Of a DNA stretch of 64,000 nt, positions 7,942 through 17,241 are shown in pieces. The first letter of the stretch is position 1; every line of letters starts with the position of its first letter. The notes beneath the pieces are model-generated. The model was not told the DNA's origin. It ran no database searches and saw nothing but the letters and a program-made list of their open reading frames with translations. Source of the DNA: Anaerococcus sp. mt242 (GTDB lineage Bacteria; Bacillota; Clostridia; Tissierellales; Peptoniphilaceae); assembly GCF_016798225.1 (NCBI RefSeq), contig NZ_JAEUYX010000002.1, positions 1-64,000 on the forward strand. Direction: 5' to 3'. Position numbers and translations under genes: made by a program.

Positions 7942-9805
7942 GAAACTGACCTATGAAGATATAAAAGATTATGAGTTGGGAGCTATTTACTCAAAAGAAA
8001 AAACTATATTCAGAGTCTTTGCTCCGGAAAAAAATGTAAAACTTTCTCTAACTATGGATTATAGAAATCCTCGCAAAGATATTTATTTTATGACTAAAAA
8101 TGAATTCGGTGTTTGGGAGACGGAGATAAGTGGAGATTTGGATGGATATTATTACTCCTATATAGTAGATGACAAATATGAGGTAACTGATCCTTACTCA
8201 TTTACAAGTTCTATAAACTCAATGTATTCAGTAGTTTGCGATATGGGAAAAACTAATCCAAAAGGATTTAAGAAAAGTATAGTGCCACATATACTTGAAG
8301 AAGAGGCGATAATCTATGAAATGTCAGTAAAAAATTACACAGCTGATAAGAGCAGTGGAGTTGTGGATAGAGGAAAATTTTTAGGACTTAGTGAAAAAGA
8401 TTCGAAATATCATGGATTTAAAACTGGATTATCACACTTAAAAGAACTAGGTGTAACTCATGTGCAACTTTTACCAATATATGACTTTATAAGTGTGGAT
8501 GAATCTAATGAAAGATTTTTTGATGACGATAATTATAATTGGGGATACGACCCTGAGCTTTACTTTGCACCTGAAGGATCATATGCAACTGACCCACAAA
8601 ATTCAAAATCAAGGGTCTATGAGCTCAAAAAAATGATTCAAGCAATACATGAAGTAAATATTGCTGTAATCATGGATGTAGTTTACAATCATACTTTTAA
8701 ATCATACGATTCTAATTTAAATACCCTAGGTCCAAATTACTACTATAGGATGAATAAGGATGGTACATTTTCAAACGGATCAGGTGTTGGTAATGAGCTA
8801 GCCAGCGAGCGACCTTTTGTTAGAAAACTAATCATCGACTCTTTAAAGCATTGGGTTATGGAATACAAAATAGATGGTTTTCGCTTTGACTTGATGGCCT
8901 TAATTGATATCGATACGATAAGAATTGCGTTAAAAGAACTTAGAAAAATAAATCCAAATTTAATTATCTATGGAGAACCCTGGATGGCTCTTGGTACAAG
9001 CTTGCCCGTTGAAAAACATACAATAAAAGGATCTCAAAAATCCAATGGTTTTGGAGTATTTAATGATATTTATAGGGATGCTATAAAGGGGGATACGGAT
9101 TCATTTGGCATAGGATATATTCAAGGAAATCACTACTTAAAGCCTGTAATAGAAGAAGGGATTGCTGGATCGGTTCATTTTGATAAAAACAGGTGGGGAT
9201 TTACAGACTTTGCATCAGAGACTATAAATTATTTTAATTGCCATGATAATCTAATACTATATGATAAGCTACAAATCTCCCTAAGTGATCTTACAAATAT
9301 AGATGATTATGTAAAACTAGCTATTGGATTAGTTATGCTATCATTTGGTAAACCATTCTTATATGAAGGAAATGAATTTAATCATAGCAAAAACAATGAT
9401 AGAAATTCTTATAACTCTCCCTTATTTATAAATGCTATAAATTGGGATGATAAGAAAGAAAATATAAACATATTCAATTATACTAAAGATTTGATTGCCC
9501 TTAGAAAAAATATAAAAGTATTTAATAAAATAGACCCTGAAGATATCAGAAATTCTTTAAGCTTTATGGAGCATGTTGAAAATTCATTAATTATTTACAA
9601 AGTGAAATCAAGCAAAGGATATGTATTAGTAGCTATAAATGCTGATAGAGAAGAAAAATATATTAATAGTAAAAAGTTAAGATCCTTTATTGGTTTTGAT
9701 AATTTTACAATGGAAAAAATTTTTGATAAAGAGGGTAAAAATAATAATATAGTAGATGATATGAGTCTTGATATGTTATCAATTAATGTATATAAAATAT
9801 ATTAG
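7925..9805 (+). CDS. pulA: Type I pullulanase (GH13 debranching enzyme)
   Basis: Hydrolyses alpha-1,6 branch points in glycogen or related glucans. There is an N-terminal CBM48-like sandwich (about residues 25-110), then a GH13 barrel. The type I pullulanase signature YNWGYDP lies near 204-210, the nucleophile Asp near 321 (DGFRFDLM), the acid Glu near 350 (GEPW) and the third carboxylate near 441 (NCHDN). There is no signal peptide, so it acts in the cytoplasm. The start is a TTG preceded by AAGGA at about 7-nt spacing inside the end of the previous gene. The length of 626 aa is normal for cytoplasmic forms. Confidence 0.9.
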   Translation: MVKDYKKLTYEDIKDYELGAIYSKEKTIFRVFAPEKNVKLSLTMDYRNPRKDIYFMTKNEFGVWETEISGDLDGYYYSYIVDDKYEVTDPYSFTSSINSMYSVVCDMGKTNPKGFKKSIVPHILEEEAIIYEMSVKNYTADKSSGVVDRGKFLGLSEKDSKYHGFKTGLSHLKELGVTHVQLLPIYDFISVDESNERFFDDDNYNWGYDPELYFAPEGSYATDPQNSKSRVYELKKMIQAIHEVNIAVIMDVVYNHTFKSYDSNLNTLGPNYYYRMNKDGTFSNGSGVGNELASERPFVRKLIIDSLKHWVMEYKIDGFRFDLMALIDIDTIRIALKELRKINPNLIIYGEPWMALGTSLPVEKHTIKGSQKSNGFGVFNDIYRDAIKGDTDSFGIGYIQGNHYLKPVIEEGIAGSVHFDKNRWGFTDFASETINYFNCHDNLILYDKLQISLSDLTNIDDYVKLAIGLVMLSFGKPFLYEGNEFNHSKNNDRNSYNSPLFINAINWDDKKENINIFNYTKDLIALRKNIKVFNKIDPEDIRNSLSFMEHVENSLIIYKVKSSKGYVLVAINADREEKYINSKKLRSFIGFDNFTMEKIFDKEGKNNNIVDDMSLDMLSINVYKIY

Positions 9806-9814
9806 GAGAAGAAA

Positions 9815-11509
9815 ATGGATTATATAAAAAATTATGAAACATGGTTAAATAATGAAAAGTTTGATGATTTAACTCGTAAAGAATTAGAAGATATTAGAGA
9901 AAATGATGAAGAAATAAAAGATAGATTTTATAGCTCATTAGAATTTGGTACAGCAGGATTACGTGGAAAGCTGGGTGCTGGTACAAATCGTATGAATGAG
10001 TATATGGTAGCCCAGGCTACTCAAGGTTTTGCAGATACTATCTCTGAAATGGGAGAAGATGCAAAAAAAGCAGGTGTTGCTATTTCATATGATGTACGCC
10101 ATAAATCAGAAGAATTTGCAAAAATAACTGCAGAAGTATTTGCAGCTAATGGAATCAAAGTTTATATCCATAAAGAAATAGAACCTACACCTGTTTTATC
10201 TTACACAGTTAGACACTTAAAAACATCAGCTGGTGTAATGATTACAGCTAGCCACAATCCTATGGAATATAACGGATACAAGGCTTATAATTCAGAAGGT
10301 AGTCAGATCTTAGATGAAACTGCAAATAAAATTCTAGGTCACATTGCAGAACACCCAGATTTTTTTGAAATTCCACGCTTAGATTTTGAAAAAGGCCTTG
10401 AAGATGGAATTATCGAATGGGTGCCAGAAAGCGTAGTAGAAGATTATGTTAAAGAAGTTCTGGATTGTACTATAAATGAAGACATTGATAAAGAAATAAA
10501 AATTGTCTATACTCCACTTAATGGTACTGGAAATAAATTAGTAAGAAGAATTCTTGATCAAAGAGGATTTAAAAATATAAATGTAGTAACAGAACAAGAG
10601 AACCCGGATCCAGACTTTACAACAGTGGGTTATCCAAATCCAGAAATGCCAGCAGCCTTCGAATATTCAGAAAAATTAGGAAAAGAAGTTGGGGCAGACT
10701 TACTACTTGCAACTGACCCTGATGCTGATAGATGTGCTGTAGAAATTAATGATGGTAAGGGAGAGTATGTATTCCTTACAGGAAATAAAATAGGAGCACT
10801 TCTTACTAATTATATTTTAGAAGCCCTAAATAAAAATGGAGAACTACCAGAAAATGGAGCTGTAGTTAAGTCAATTGTGACAGGAGATTTAATTGCACCG
10901 ATTGCTAACAAATATGGCGTTAAAAAATATGATGTTTTAACAGGCTTTAAAAACATCTATGCTGTAGCTAATGAATTGGAAAAAACTGGAGATGGTAAAT
11001 TTGTATTTGGCTTTGAGGAATCAATTGGATACAACTACAAAGACTTTGTAAGGGATAAAGATGCTGTAAATTCAGCAATGATGATTGCAGAAATGGCAGC
11101 TTACTATAAAAAACAAGGCAAATCTTTATTAGATGTACTAGATGATATGTACAAAGAACATGGTTATTATTCAAACGATGTAATATCAATTACCCTTCAA
11201 GGATTAGATGGTAAAGCTCGTATAGGTAGAATCATGGAAGAGTTTAGAAATAATCCTTTAGAATCACTTGCAGATTTTAAAACTGTAAATATCGTTGATT
11301 ACAAACTTGATGATACAGGACTACCAAAATCAAATGTACTAAAATATTACTTTGAAGATGATTCTTGGGTAGCTATCAGACCATCAGGTACAGAACCAAA
11401 AATTAAATTATATATCAACGCTGTATCTAAGGAAAATGAAAAAGCAGCTGATAATAAAAAAGAAGCATTGATTAGTGGGATGCAAGAAATAATTGACAGT
11501 GTAGAATAA
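9815..11509 (+). CDS. pgcA: Alpha-phosphoglucomutase/phosphomannomutase
   Basis: Interconverts glucose-6-phosphate and glucose-1-phosphate, supplying GlgC. The phosphoserine loop TASHNP (Ser near 146), the metal-binding loop DPDADR (about 300-305) and the C-terminal phosphate-binding RPSGTEPK (about 521-528) are all intact. The length of 564 aa fits the PgcA/PgmB subgroup of Gram-positives. It is last in the glycogen operon, with AGGAG before the ATG and a terminator just after the stop. Confidence 0.94.
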   Translation: MDYIKNYETWLNNEKFDDLTRKELEDIRENDEEIKDRFYSSLEFGTAGLRGKLGAGTNRMNEYMVAQATQGFADTISEMGEDAKKAGVAISYDVRHKSEEFAKITAEVFAANGIKVYIHKEIEPTPVLSYTVRHLKTSAGVMITASHNPMEYNGYKAYNSEGSQILDETANKILGHIAEHPDFFEIPRLDFEKGLEDGIIEWVPESVVEDYVKEVLDCTINEDIDKEIKIVYTPLNGTGNKLVRRILDQRGFKNINVVTEQENPDPDFTTVGYPNPEMPAAFEYSEKLGKEVGADLLLATDPDADRCAVEINDGKGEYVFLTGNKIGALLTNYILEALNKNGELPENGAVVKSIVTGDLIAPIANKYGVKKYDVLTGFKNIYAVANELEKTGDGKFVFGFEESIGYNYKDFVRDKDAVNSAMMIAEMAAYYKKQGKSLLDVLDDMYKEHGYYSNDVISITLQGLDGKARIGRIMEEFRNNPLESLADFKTVNIVDYKLDDTGLPKSNVLKYYFEDDSWVAIRPSGTEPKIKLYINAVSKENEKAADNKKEALISGMQEIIDSVE

Positions 11510-11518
11510 ATTTAAAAG

Positions 11519-11543
11519 CTAGGGCTTATGTCCTAGTTTTTTT
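11519..11543 (+). terminator. Terminator of the glycogen operon
   Basis: CTAGG (11519-11523) pairs with CCTAG (11532-11536), extendable by AG/CT. Seven T follow. Confidence 0.75.
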
Positions 11544-11616
11544 GTGTAAACTTTTATAAAGTTCAAAAATAAATCATATGTGGTAAAATATATACAAATC
11601 GTAAAGGATGGTTTAT

Positions 11617-12120
11617 ATGGAAAAATTTTTGAAAGCTGTTGATGATGTTTTTTCAGTTCAGGTTATAGGAAATTTAACCCTATACCAATTATTTTCAACA
11701 ATATTAAAATATGTTTTTGTCATAGTGGTTTTTTATTTTATATATTCTATCATTAGAATAATTTACTATGATGTAAGGACAACACTTAAAAAAGAACAAG
11801 AATCTGATACTTATTTAAAATTACTTAATAGAAACGATGGATTTAGGTTTATAGTCCAAGAATATTATTTTATCGGGGAGGAAAATACGATAGGGCGTGA
11901 TGATAGAAATTCAATTTGTATCAAGGATAAATATTTGTCCAAGTTTCATGCACGCATAATCCAAGATGAGGATATTTATTTCCTAGAAGATTTAAACTCA
12001 GCAAACGGAACTTTTCTAAATGATGAAAAAATTGAAGATGCAATTGAACTTAAGTCAAATGACATAATACATATAGGTCAATTGCAATTCTTATTTATCC
12101 AAGGTGAAGAAAATGATTAA
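11617..12120 (+). CDS. FHA-domain membrane protein
   Basis: The protein is probably an envelope-associated phosphothreonine reader. One membrane segment (about residues 22-45, YVFVIVVFYFIYSIIRIIYY) is followed by a cytoplasmic FHA domain (about 80-165). That domain carries IGRDDRNS, the core SKFHARI and LNSANGTFLND. I place the start at the second ATG (11617) because GTAAAGGATGG gives it a 9-10 nt spacing. The ATG at 11608 lies directly on the ribosome binding site. It overlaps the SEDS gene, and FHA-SEDS-PBP order is known from actinobacterial cell-wall clusters, where Ser/Thr kinases feed the FHA domain. No kinase gene is in this window. Confidence 0.85.
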   Translation: MEKFLKAVDDVFSVQVIGNLTLYQLFSTILKYVFVIVVFYFIYSIIRIIYYDVRTTLKKEQESDTYLKLLNRNDGFRFIVQEYYFIGEENTIGRDDRNSICIKDKYLSKFHARIIQDEDIYFLEDLNSANGTFLNDEKIEDAIELKSNDIIHIGQLQFLFIQGEEND

Positions 12121-13372
12121 TACAATAGATGTAGAACAAAAAGAGAAAAAATACATTAGAAAATCAATATTTCTACTGTTTATTTTTTCGTTTTTGGCCT
12201 TATCCTTAGCTTTGATTTTTAATATATCAAATGTAAGTACAACTGATTTTTACACTTACATAGCTATTTTGGTAGTTATAGTTTTATCGACTATATTAAC
12301 TCCAAAAATAACCAAGGCTGATAATATATTGCTATTGATAGTTAATATGCTTTTTGCAATAGGTGTAGCTATTATTTATAGACTTAATCCTTCATATGGT
12401 AAAAGACAATTGCAATTTTATTTGCTTGGAATAGTCCTATTTTTCTTAACTTTCTTTATTTTAAAGACATTTAAGTTTTGGAGTAAGATAAGTTTATTTT
12501 ATGTAATAATATCGGTGGGTCTATTTATGGCGACTCTCGTTTTTGGTTCATATATAGGAGGGGCTAAAAACTGGATTATATTAGGTCCTATAACAATCCA
12601 ACCATCAGAGTTTATAAAAATCCCACTTGCATTTTTTGTAGCAAGTTTCTACTCTAGGTACAATGAAGTTTCTATGAAACCTTTTGGTAGATACTATATG
12701 AATTTTGTTATATATGTTTTTATAGGATTTTTATTTTTACAAAAAGATTTAGGTACTGCTTTAATATTTTTTGGACTTATGATATTAAGTCAATTTGTAT
12801 ATGAAAAGGACAGGATTCTTATAACCATAAATATTCTTGCAATGATACTTGGATCAATCTTAGCTTATTTTATGTTTGGTCACGTAAGAGTAAGGGTGGC
12901 TACATGGCTAGATCCATGGTCGGATATAAATGTTACCGGATATCAAATAACCCAAGCTCTTTTTGCTACAGCAAGTGGAGGCCTATTTGGAAGAGGTATA
13001 GGATTAGGACATCCTGATTATGTACCAGTTGCAGAATCTGATTTTATTTTTTCAGCGATTTCTGAAGAAATGGGTATTTTCATGGGGCTAGCTGTAATAC
13101 TTTTATTTATGATACTTGTATATAGGGCCTTTAAAATTTCTTTAATTCAACAAGATAAGTTTCTTAGTATCCTAGCATTTAGTATAGCAGTCCTATTTGC
13201 CTTCCAAACATTTATAATACTTGGAGGAGTGTTAAAGATTATCCCCTTAACTGGTGTAACCCTACCATTTATTTCTCAAGGGGGGTCATCCATGCTATCA
13301 GGATTTATCCTACTTGGGTGTCTGCAATATTGTGCAAGCGATATAAAATATGGAGATGAGATAGATGAGTGA
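12113..13372 (+). CDS. FtsW/RodA/SpoVE family (SEDS) peptidoglycan glycosyltransferase
   Basis: Polymerises lipid II outside the membrane together with a class B PBP. There are about ten hydrophobic segments. SEDS motifs are GAKNWI...QPSEF (about residues 150-165), WLDPW with the conserved Asp (about 265), GGLFGRGIGLG, SDFIFS and the C-terminal FISQGGSSM. The length of 419 aa is normal. A GTG at 12104 is in frame, but AAGGTGA at 12101-12107 is the ribosome binding site for the ATG at 12113. The partner PBP overlaps the 3' end by 8 bases, so this pair is probably dedicated. Confidence 0.93.
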   Translation: MINTIDVEQKEKKYIRKSIFLLFIFSFLALSLALIFNISNVSTTDFYTYIAILVVIVLSTILTPKITKADNILLLIVNMLFAIGVAIIYRLNPSYGKRQLQFYLLGIVLFFLTFFILKTFKFWSKISLFYVIISVGLFMATLVFGSYIGGAKNWIILGPITIQPSEFIKIPLAFFVASFYSRYNEVSMKPFGRYYMNFVIYVFIGFLFLQKDLGTALIFFGLMILSQFVYEKDRILITINILAMILGSILAYFMFGHVRVRVATWLDPWSDINVTGYQITQALFATASGGLFGRGIGLGHPDYVPVAESDFIFSAISEEMGIFMGLAVILLFMILVYRAFKISLIQQDKFLSILAFSIAVLFAFQTFIILGGVLKIIPLTGVTLPFISQGGSSMLSGFILLGCLQYCASDIKYGDEIDE

Positions 13373-14894
13373 AAACAAAAATCATAAGGCTAACAAAAAA
13401 CGAAGTGGTAAAGAAAGTTTTTTGGATAAGATAAAAAAGAAAGAAGAAGATCAAAGGTTAAAAAATAGTAAAGAGCTGAAAGTATTATCAAAATCAACTT
13501 TAAATAAGAGATTGCTTTTTGTTATGATATTCTTTGTAATCCTTTTTATGGGTCTCGCCCTATATTTAGTATACTTTGAACTTTTCAAGGCTAAATCTAT
13601 AGCTAGTAATGAAAATAATCGCAGAAATTGGATAAATGAAGATACTATTGCCCGTGGTAAGATCTATGATAAGAATGATAATGTACTAGCTTATAGTGAA
13701 TACGATCAAGACGGTAATCAGTATCGTCATTACAATTATGGCAAAGCAGCCGCTACTGTAACTGGATATAATTCTAAAACGTACGGTAAAACGGGTGTAG
13801 AAAAAACTTATAATAAATGGTTGCTTAATCTTAGAGATGAAAATATGAGTAACTTTAGAAAAATGGTGGTTACAAATGATGTAGGTAATGATTTACATCT
13901 TACAATAGATCAGAATATTCAAAATCTTACTTACAATTATATGAGCAACTATGTTGGAGCTGCAGTTGTTATGAACCCAAAAACTGGTGAAATACTTGCC
14001 ATGGTTTCAAATCCAACATTTGACCCTAATAATATAGATGCAAATTGGGATAATTTAATTGCGAATAATAGTGGTCCACTTGTAAATAGAACTACAACTG
14101 GACTATACAGGCCAGGATCTACTTTTAAAATAGTGACAGCAAATTCAATATTAGAAAGTAATGTCGATCAGAATTATGAAGATACTGGTACTGAATTAAT
14201 TCAAAACTTTGAAATTAAGAACTTTGATGGTCTTTCATTTGGAGATCTTGATCTTAGAAAAGCATTCATGTATTCATCAAATACCTACTTTGCTTCTAAA
14301 ACTAAAGAAATGGGCAAAGAAGGCTTAGAAAAAATGACTGATAAGTATATGTTTAATAAAACTTATCCCTTTGACCTAGAAAAATATGACTCAATAATCC
14401 CGTATAAAGAATTGAATCAAGTAGATCTAGCAATGACAGGTTTTGGTTATGGTAAAAGCCAGGTAACTCCTCTTCATATGGCAATGGTAAGTTCAACAAT
14501 CGCAAATGATGGAGTTATGATGCAACCTAGACTTGTAAAAACCATTACTGATAAAGATGGTAAAGAAATTTATAAAGCAAAAGATGAAAAATTATCGATT
14601 GTAACTAGTAAAAGAAGAGCAAATAATATAAGAGATATGATGGTTGATGTTGTAAATGAAGGAACAGGAAAAGCTGCTTACATTGATGGCATCCAAGTAG
14701 CAGGAAAAACTGGTACCACCGATAAATCAAATGGATTTATCGATGCTTGGTTTGTAGGTTTTGCACCAGCATATGATCCTAAAATAGCAGTAGCAATTGT
14801 AGTTGAAGATGCAGATGATACTGGTGGTGTTACAGTAGCACCAATTGCACGAAATCTAATGAGAGATATCTTTAATCAAGTACGACTCGATTAA
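13365..14894 (+). CDS. Class B penicillin-binding protein (transpeptidase)
   Basis: Crosslinks peptidoglycan strands made by the SEDS partner. A lysine-rich cytoplasmic tail of about 45 residues is followed by one transmembrane anchor (about 48-72), a dimerisation region and the transpeptidase domain. Active-site motifs are GSTFK (about residues 251-255), SSN (about 304) and KTGT (about 447). There are no C-terminal PASTA repeats, unlike many division PBPs. The length of 509 aa resembles mycobacterial PbpA more than PBP2x. The gene ends exactly where the convergent nadK ends. Confidence 0.93.
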   Translation: MSENKNHKANKKRSGKESFLDKIKKKEEDQRLKNSKELKVLSKSTLNKRLLFVMIFFVILFMGLALYLVYFELFKAKSIASNENNRRNWINEDTIARGKIYDKNDNVLAYSEYDQDGNQYRHYNYGKAAATVTGYNSKTYGKTGVEKTYNKWLLNLRDENMSNFRKMVVTNDVGNDLHLTIDQNIQNLTYNYMSNYVGAAVVMNPKTGEILAMVSNPTFDPNNIDANWDNLIANNSGPLVNRTTTGLYRPGSTFKIVTANSILESNVDQNYEDTGTELIQNFEIKNFDGLSFGDLDLRKAFMYSSNTYFASKTKEMGKEGLEKMTDKYMFNKTYPFDLEKYDSIIPYKELNQVDLAMTGFGYGKSQVTPLHMAMVSSTIANDGVMMQPRLVKTITDKDGKEIYKAKDEKLSIVTSKRRANNIRDMMVDVVNEGTGKAAYIDGIQVAGKTGTTDKSNGFIDAWFVGFAPAYDPKIAVAIVVEDADDTGGVTVAPIARNLMRDIFNQVRLD

Positions 14895-15680
14895 TTATAA
14901 AAGCTTATTTTTGATATTGGACCAGTAATGGTTTTTATCAAGGATAAGTTTTTTTATTGTTTTATTAGATACTTTTATAGTGATCTTATAGTCTTTGCTA
15001 GCATATTCCTTACCGTCAAATATAAAAACAGTGTGGTAATTGTCTCTTTTTGAAACCAAGATTTCTATAGTTGCATCTTCAGGCAAAACAATAGGGCTTA
15101 TTATTGCATTATTTAAGTTAGAAAATATAGGAGCGATAGGGGTTAGCGAATATCCCTTTAAAGATTGGTGGAGTATTGAGCCACCGCAAGAAAGATTATA
15201 AGCTGTTGATCCGTGAGGTGTTGCAACTATTAATCCATCACCCGAAAAATTTTCTATAAAATTACCATCTATGAAAACTTTGAGTCTTACAATCTGATTT
15301 TTGTTACTTTTTACTACAACTTCATTTAATGAATCAAATCTTTTTTTATTTACTGTTGATTGAAGTATTGTTAGTTCCTGAGTTTGATATTGTCCGTTTT
15401 TAAAAGCAAGTATAAAATCTTCGATTTCATTTGCCTCAACCTCTTGATAAAAACCAAGATGGCCGGTATTTATTCCTATAAATGGAATTGTTGTAAAATT
15501 TGTATCATGAACAGCCTTTAAAAATGTACCATCTCCACCAATTACAAGATTTAAAACTGCATTATGATCATAAGTATTACTTACTGCAAAACCATGTTTT
15601 TCAAGTGCATCTTTTGTCTTAAAATACACACTTTTACTAAATTTTGATTTGTTTTTAAAAATATTGATAACATTAGTCAT
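14895..15680 (-). CDS. nadK: NAD kinase
   Basis: Phosphorylates NAD to NADP. The diagnostic GGDGT lies at residues 48-52, followed by FIGINTGHLGF, the LNEVVV motif and GDGLIVATPHGSTAYNLSCGG of the C-terminal domain. The length of 261 aa is normal. It runs against its neighbours, with AGGTAAAG upstream of its ATG, so it has its own promoter in the 15681-15800 region. Its last base touches the last base of the PBP stop, leaving no room for an intergenic terminator. Confidence 0.95.
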   Translation of the reverse strand: MTNVINIFKNKSKFSKSVYFKTKDALEKHGFAVSNTYDHNAVLNLVIGGDGTFLKAVHDTNFTTIPFIGINTGHLGFYQEVEANEIEDFILAFKNGQYQTQELTILQSTVNKKRFDSLNEVVVKSNKNQIVRLKVFIDGNFIENFSGDGLIVATPHGSTAYNLSCGGSILHQSLKGYSLTPIAPIFSNLNNAIISPIVLPEDATIEILVSKRDNYHTVFIFDGKEYASKDYKITIKVSNKTIKKLILDKNHYWSNIKNKLL

Positions 15681-15833
15681 TTATCTTTACCTCTTAAAAT
15701 AATTATAACATAGATAGGTAAATCATAAACAAAATTAGATATTATAAAGAGATTTAGTAATAAAGAGAAAACTTTTTTAAGCCATATACTCCAATATATA
15801 TCCTAGTATTAAAATTTTATGAAAAAGTTTGTG

Positions 15834-15862
15834 TTGCAAATCTTTTTTTCGTATATTATAAT
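15834..15862 (+). promoter_or_regulatory. Promoter of the 6S-like RNA
   Basis: The -35 TTGCAA (15834-15839) and -10 TATAAT (15857-15862) are 17 bp apart, which places the start near 15869 at the base of the RNA stem. Confidence 0.75.
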
Positions 15863-15868
15863 TTATTT

Positions 15869-16036
15869 ATCCTAAGGCTACCCGGTCCGAATTTAAACCT
15901 ACAACTTTTATAAGGGATTGCGTAGTCCTAGCTTGGATGACATGCCTCCTTTGAGTGGACTTCAGAAATGCTAGGCAGCTTGCCCACCTTCACACAAACG
16001 AAGGTATTAAAGTAAGGACCACCTTAGGATTTTTTA
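15869..16036 (+). ncRNA. ssrS: Probable 6S RNA
   Basis: 6S RNA mimics an open promoter and binds the housekeeping RNA polymerase. This unit of about 165 nt has a strong promoter, a closing stem of ATCCTAAGG (15869-15877) with CCTTAGGAT (16022-16030), and a T-run that makes the stem end a terminator. An inner long helix is supported by CCTAGC with GCTAGG. On the 3' side a small hairpin, ACCTTC...GAAGGT, sits where 6S RNAs have their central-bubble hairpin. No ORF is present. The call rests on architecture and size. I could not compare it with a covariance model, so another abundant small RNA is possible. Confidence 0.7.
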
Positions 16037-16106
16037 TATTAAAAATGTTATTTAGAAATTATTGTGGGTATATAATAACTAGTACAATTTTAAAGGAGTG
16101 ATATAT

Positions 16107-16736
16107 ATGTCAATAGCAGATTATATTGAAGACAGAGCAAGAGCTAAACAAAGAGAAATCAAATATGAAATTTGGAAAGCTAAAAACCATGATAGTAGAA
16201 TGAGAACTCAAGGAGCTTTACTTGGAGCTCTAGTTGGAGTATCAGCTGGTATCCTACTAGCACCAAAATCTGGTAAAGAAACTAGAGAAGATATTGGGGA
16301 AGCATTTGATGAAACAGTAAGAACTGTAAAAGAAACTTCTTCAGATTTCGTAGATAATGCAAAAGATACTTATGAAGATATCAAATACAGAGCCTACACA
16401 GATTTAGAACCTGTAAGAGAAGGCTTTGACTATGGCAAAGAAATAGCTAGACAAACAGGAGATCAGCTAGCTACAACAGCTGAAAATGTAAAAGACAACT
16501 TAGAAGAAGGTGCTTCTGAAGTATCAAAAATAGTTTCAAGCACAGCTAGTGATGTTGCTGATGATGTTAAAGCTGGAGCAAAAGATGTTAAAGAAGTAGC
16601 TGATGATAAAGGTGAAGACATTTCTTATGAAGCTAACAAAGGCAAAGAAGAAGTTAAAGAAAATGCAGAAAAAGCTAAAGATAATGCTAAAAAAGTAAAA
16701 AAAGATATTGAAAACAAAAAAAATAAAAATAACTAG
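16107..16736 (+). CDS. YtxH-domain protein (209 aa)
   Basis: YtxH-type proteins are small, stress-linked and membrane-associated in Firmicutes. The YtxH signature GALLGALVGVSAGILLAPKS (about residues 32-51) is a short hydrophobic segment followed by KETREDI. The remaining 150 residues are a highly charged, Lys/Glu-rich helical tail with repeating VKD/AKD units, resembling LEA-like or apolipophorin-like amphipathic helices. The ATG at 16107 has AAGGAG 8-9 nt upstream; the GTG at 16098 lies within that site. A TATAAT at 16071-16076 may be its promoter. It is followed by another single-span protein, probably its partner. Confidence 0.85.
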   Translation: MSIADYIEDRARAKQREIKYEIWKAKNHDSRMRTQGALLGALVGVSAGILLAPKSGKETREDIGEAFDETVRTVKETSSDFVDNAKDTYEDIKYRAYTDLEPVREGFDYGKEIARQTGDQLATTAENVKDNLEEGASEVSKIVSSTASDVADDVKAGAKDVKEVADDKGEDISYEANKGKEEVKENAEKAKDNAKKVKKDIENKKNKNN

Positions 16737-16746
16737 GGAGTTTTAA

Positions 16747-17190
16747 ATGCTAACAATTAACTTTAACCTTCTTGGTAATATTATTTTAACTATTGTTGGA
16801 ATTGTTGCACTTGTGTACTTAATCTTGACACTAAAAAGTGCAAATGAATTAGTTAAAAAAATCCACGGAGTTCTAGATAAAAACGAAGATAACATTGATC
16901 AAGTAATTGATAAACTTCCTGGGGTTGTTGATCAAGCCAATATGTTAGTTAACAACGTAAATACAGTTGTTCAAGATCCTAACTTAAGAATGGCAATTGC
17001 AAAAGCAAATGATACAATGACAAACGTAAATAGTATCACAGACGATATTAGAGACACAGTAAACTATGTTGGTGAAACAGCTATAGATAGTATTGATACC
17101 GTTGGTGCAGGTATTGCATCAGTAGGAGACTACTCAAGCTTAGTTGTGGACGTTGTAGATATAGTTAAAAACGTAATATCAGGTAGATAA
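16747..17190 (+). CDS. Small membrane-anchored coiled protein, DUF948-like (147 aa)
   Basis: One N-terminal membrane span (about residues 8-28, NIILTIVGIVALVYLILTL) precedes a long helical cytoplasmic region with NNVNTVV and NVNSITDDIRDTVN patterns. This layout matches DUF948-type proteins, which often stand next to YtxH genes. The function is unknown. It lies 10 bases after the YtxH gene with GGGAG before the ATG, and is followed by a terminator, so the two form an operon. Confidence 0.75.
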   Translation: MLTINFNLLGNIILTIVGIVALVYLILTLKSANELVKKIHGVLDKNEDNIDQVIDKLPGVVDQANMLVNNVNTVVQDPNLRMAIAKANDTMTNVNSITDDIRDTVNYVGETAIDSIDTVGAGIASVGDYSSLVVDVVDIVKNVISGR

Positions 17191-17199
17191 TTATAAAAC

Positions 17200-17227
17200 A
17201 AGGTCATCGATAGATGGCCTTTTTTTT
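17200..17227 (+). terminator. Terminator after the YtxH/DUF948-like operon
   Basis: AAGGTCATC and GATGGCCTT pair around GATA with one G-U. Eight T follow. Confidence 0.85.
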
Positions 17228-17241
17228 GAAAAGAGGTAAAT

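Noticed and set aside
11608-11616. ATG at 11608 as start of the FHA gene
   Set aside because: It lies on the GGATGG ribosome binding site itself; the ATG at 11617 has proper spacing.
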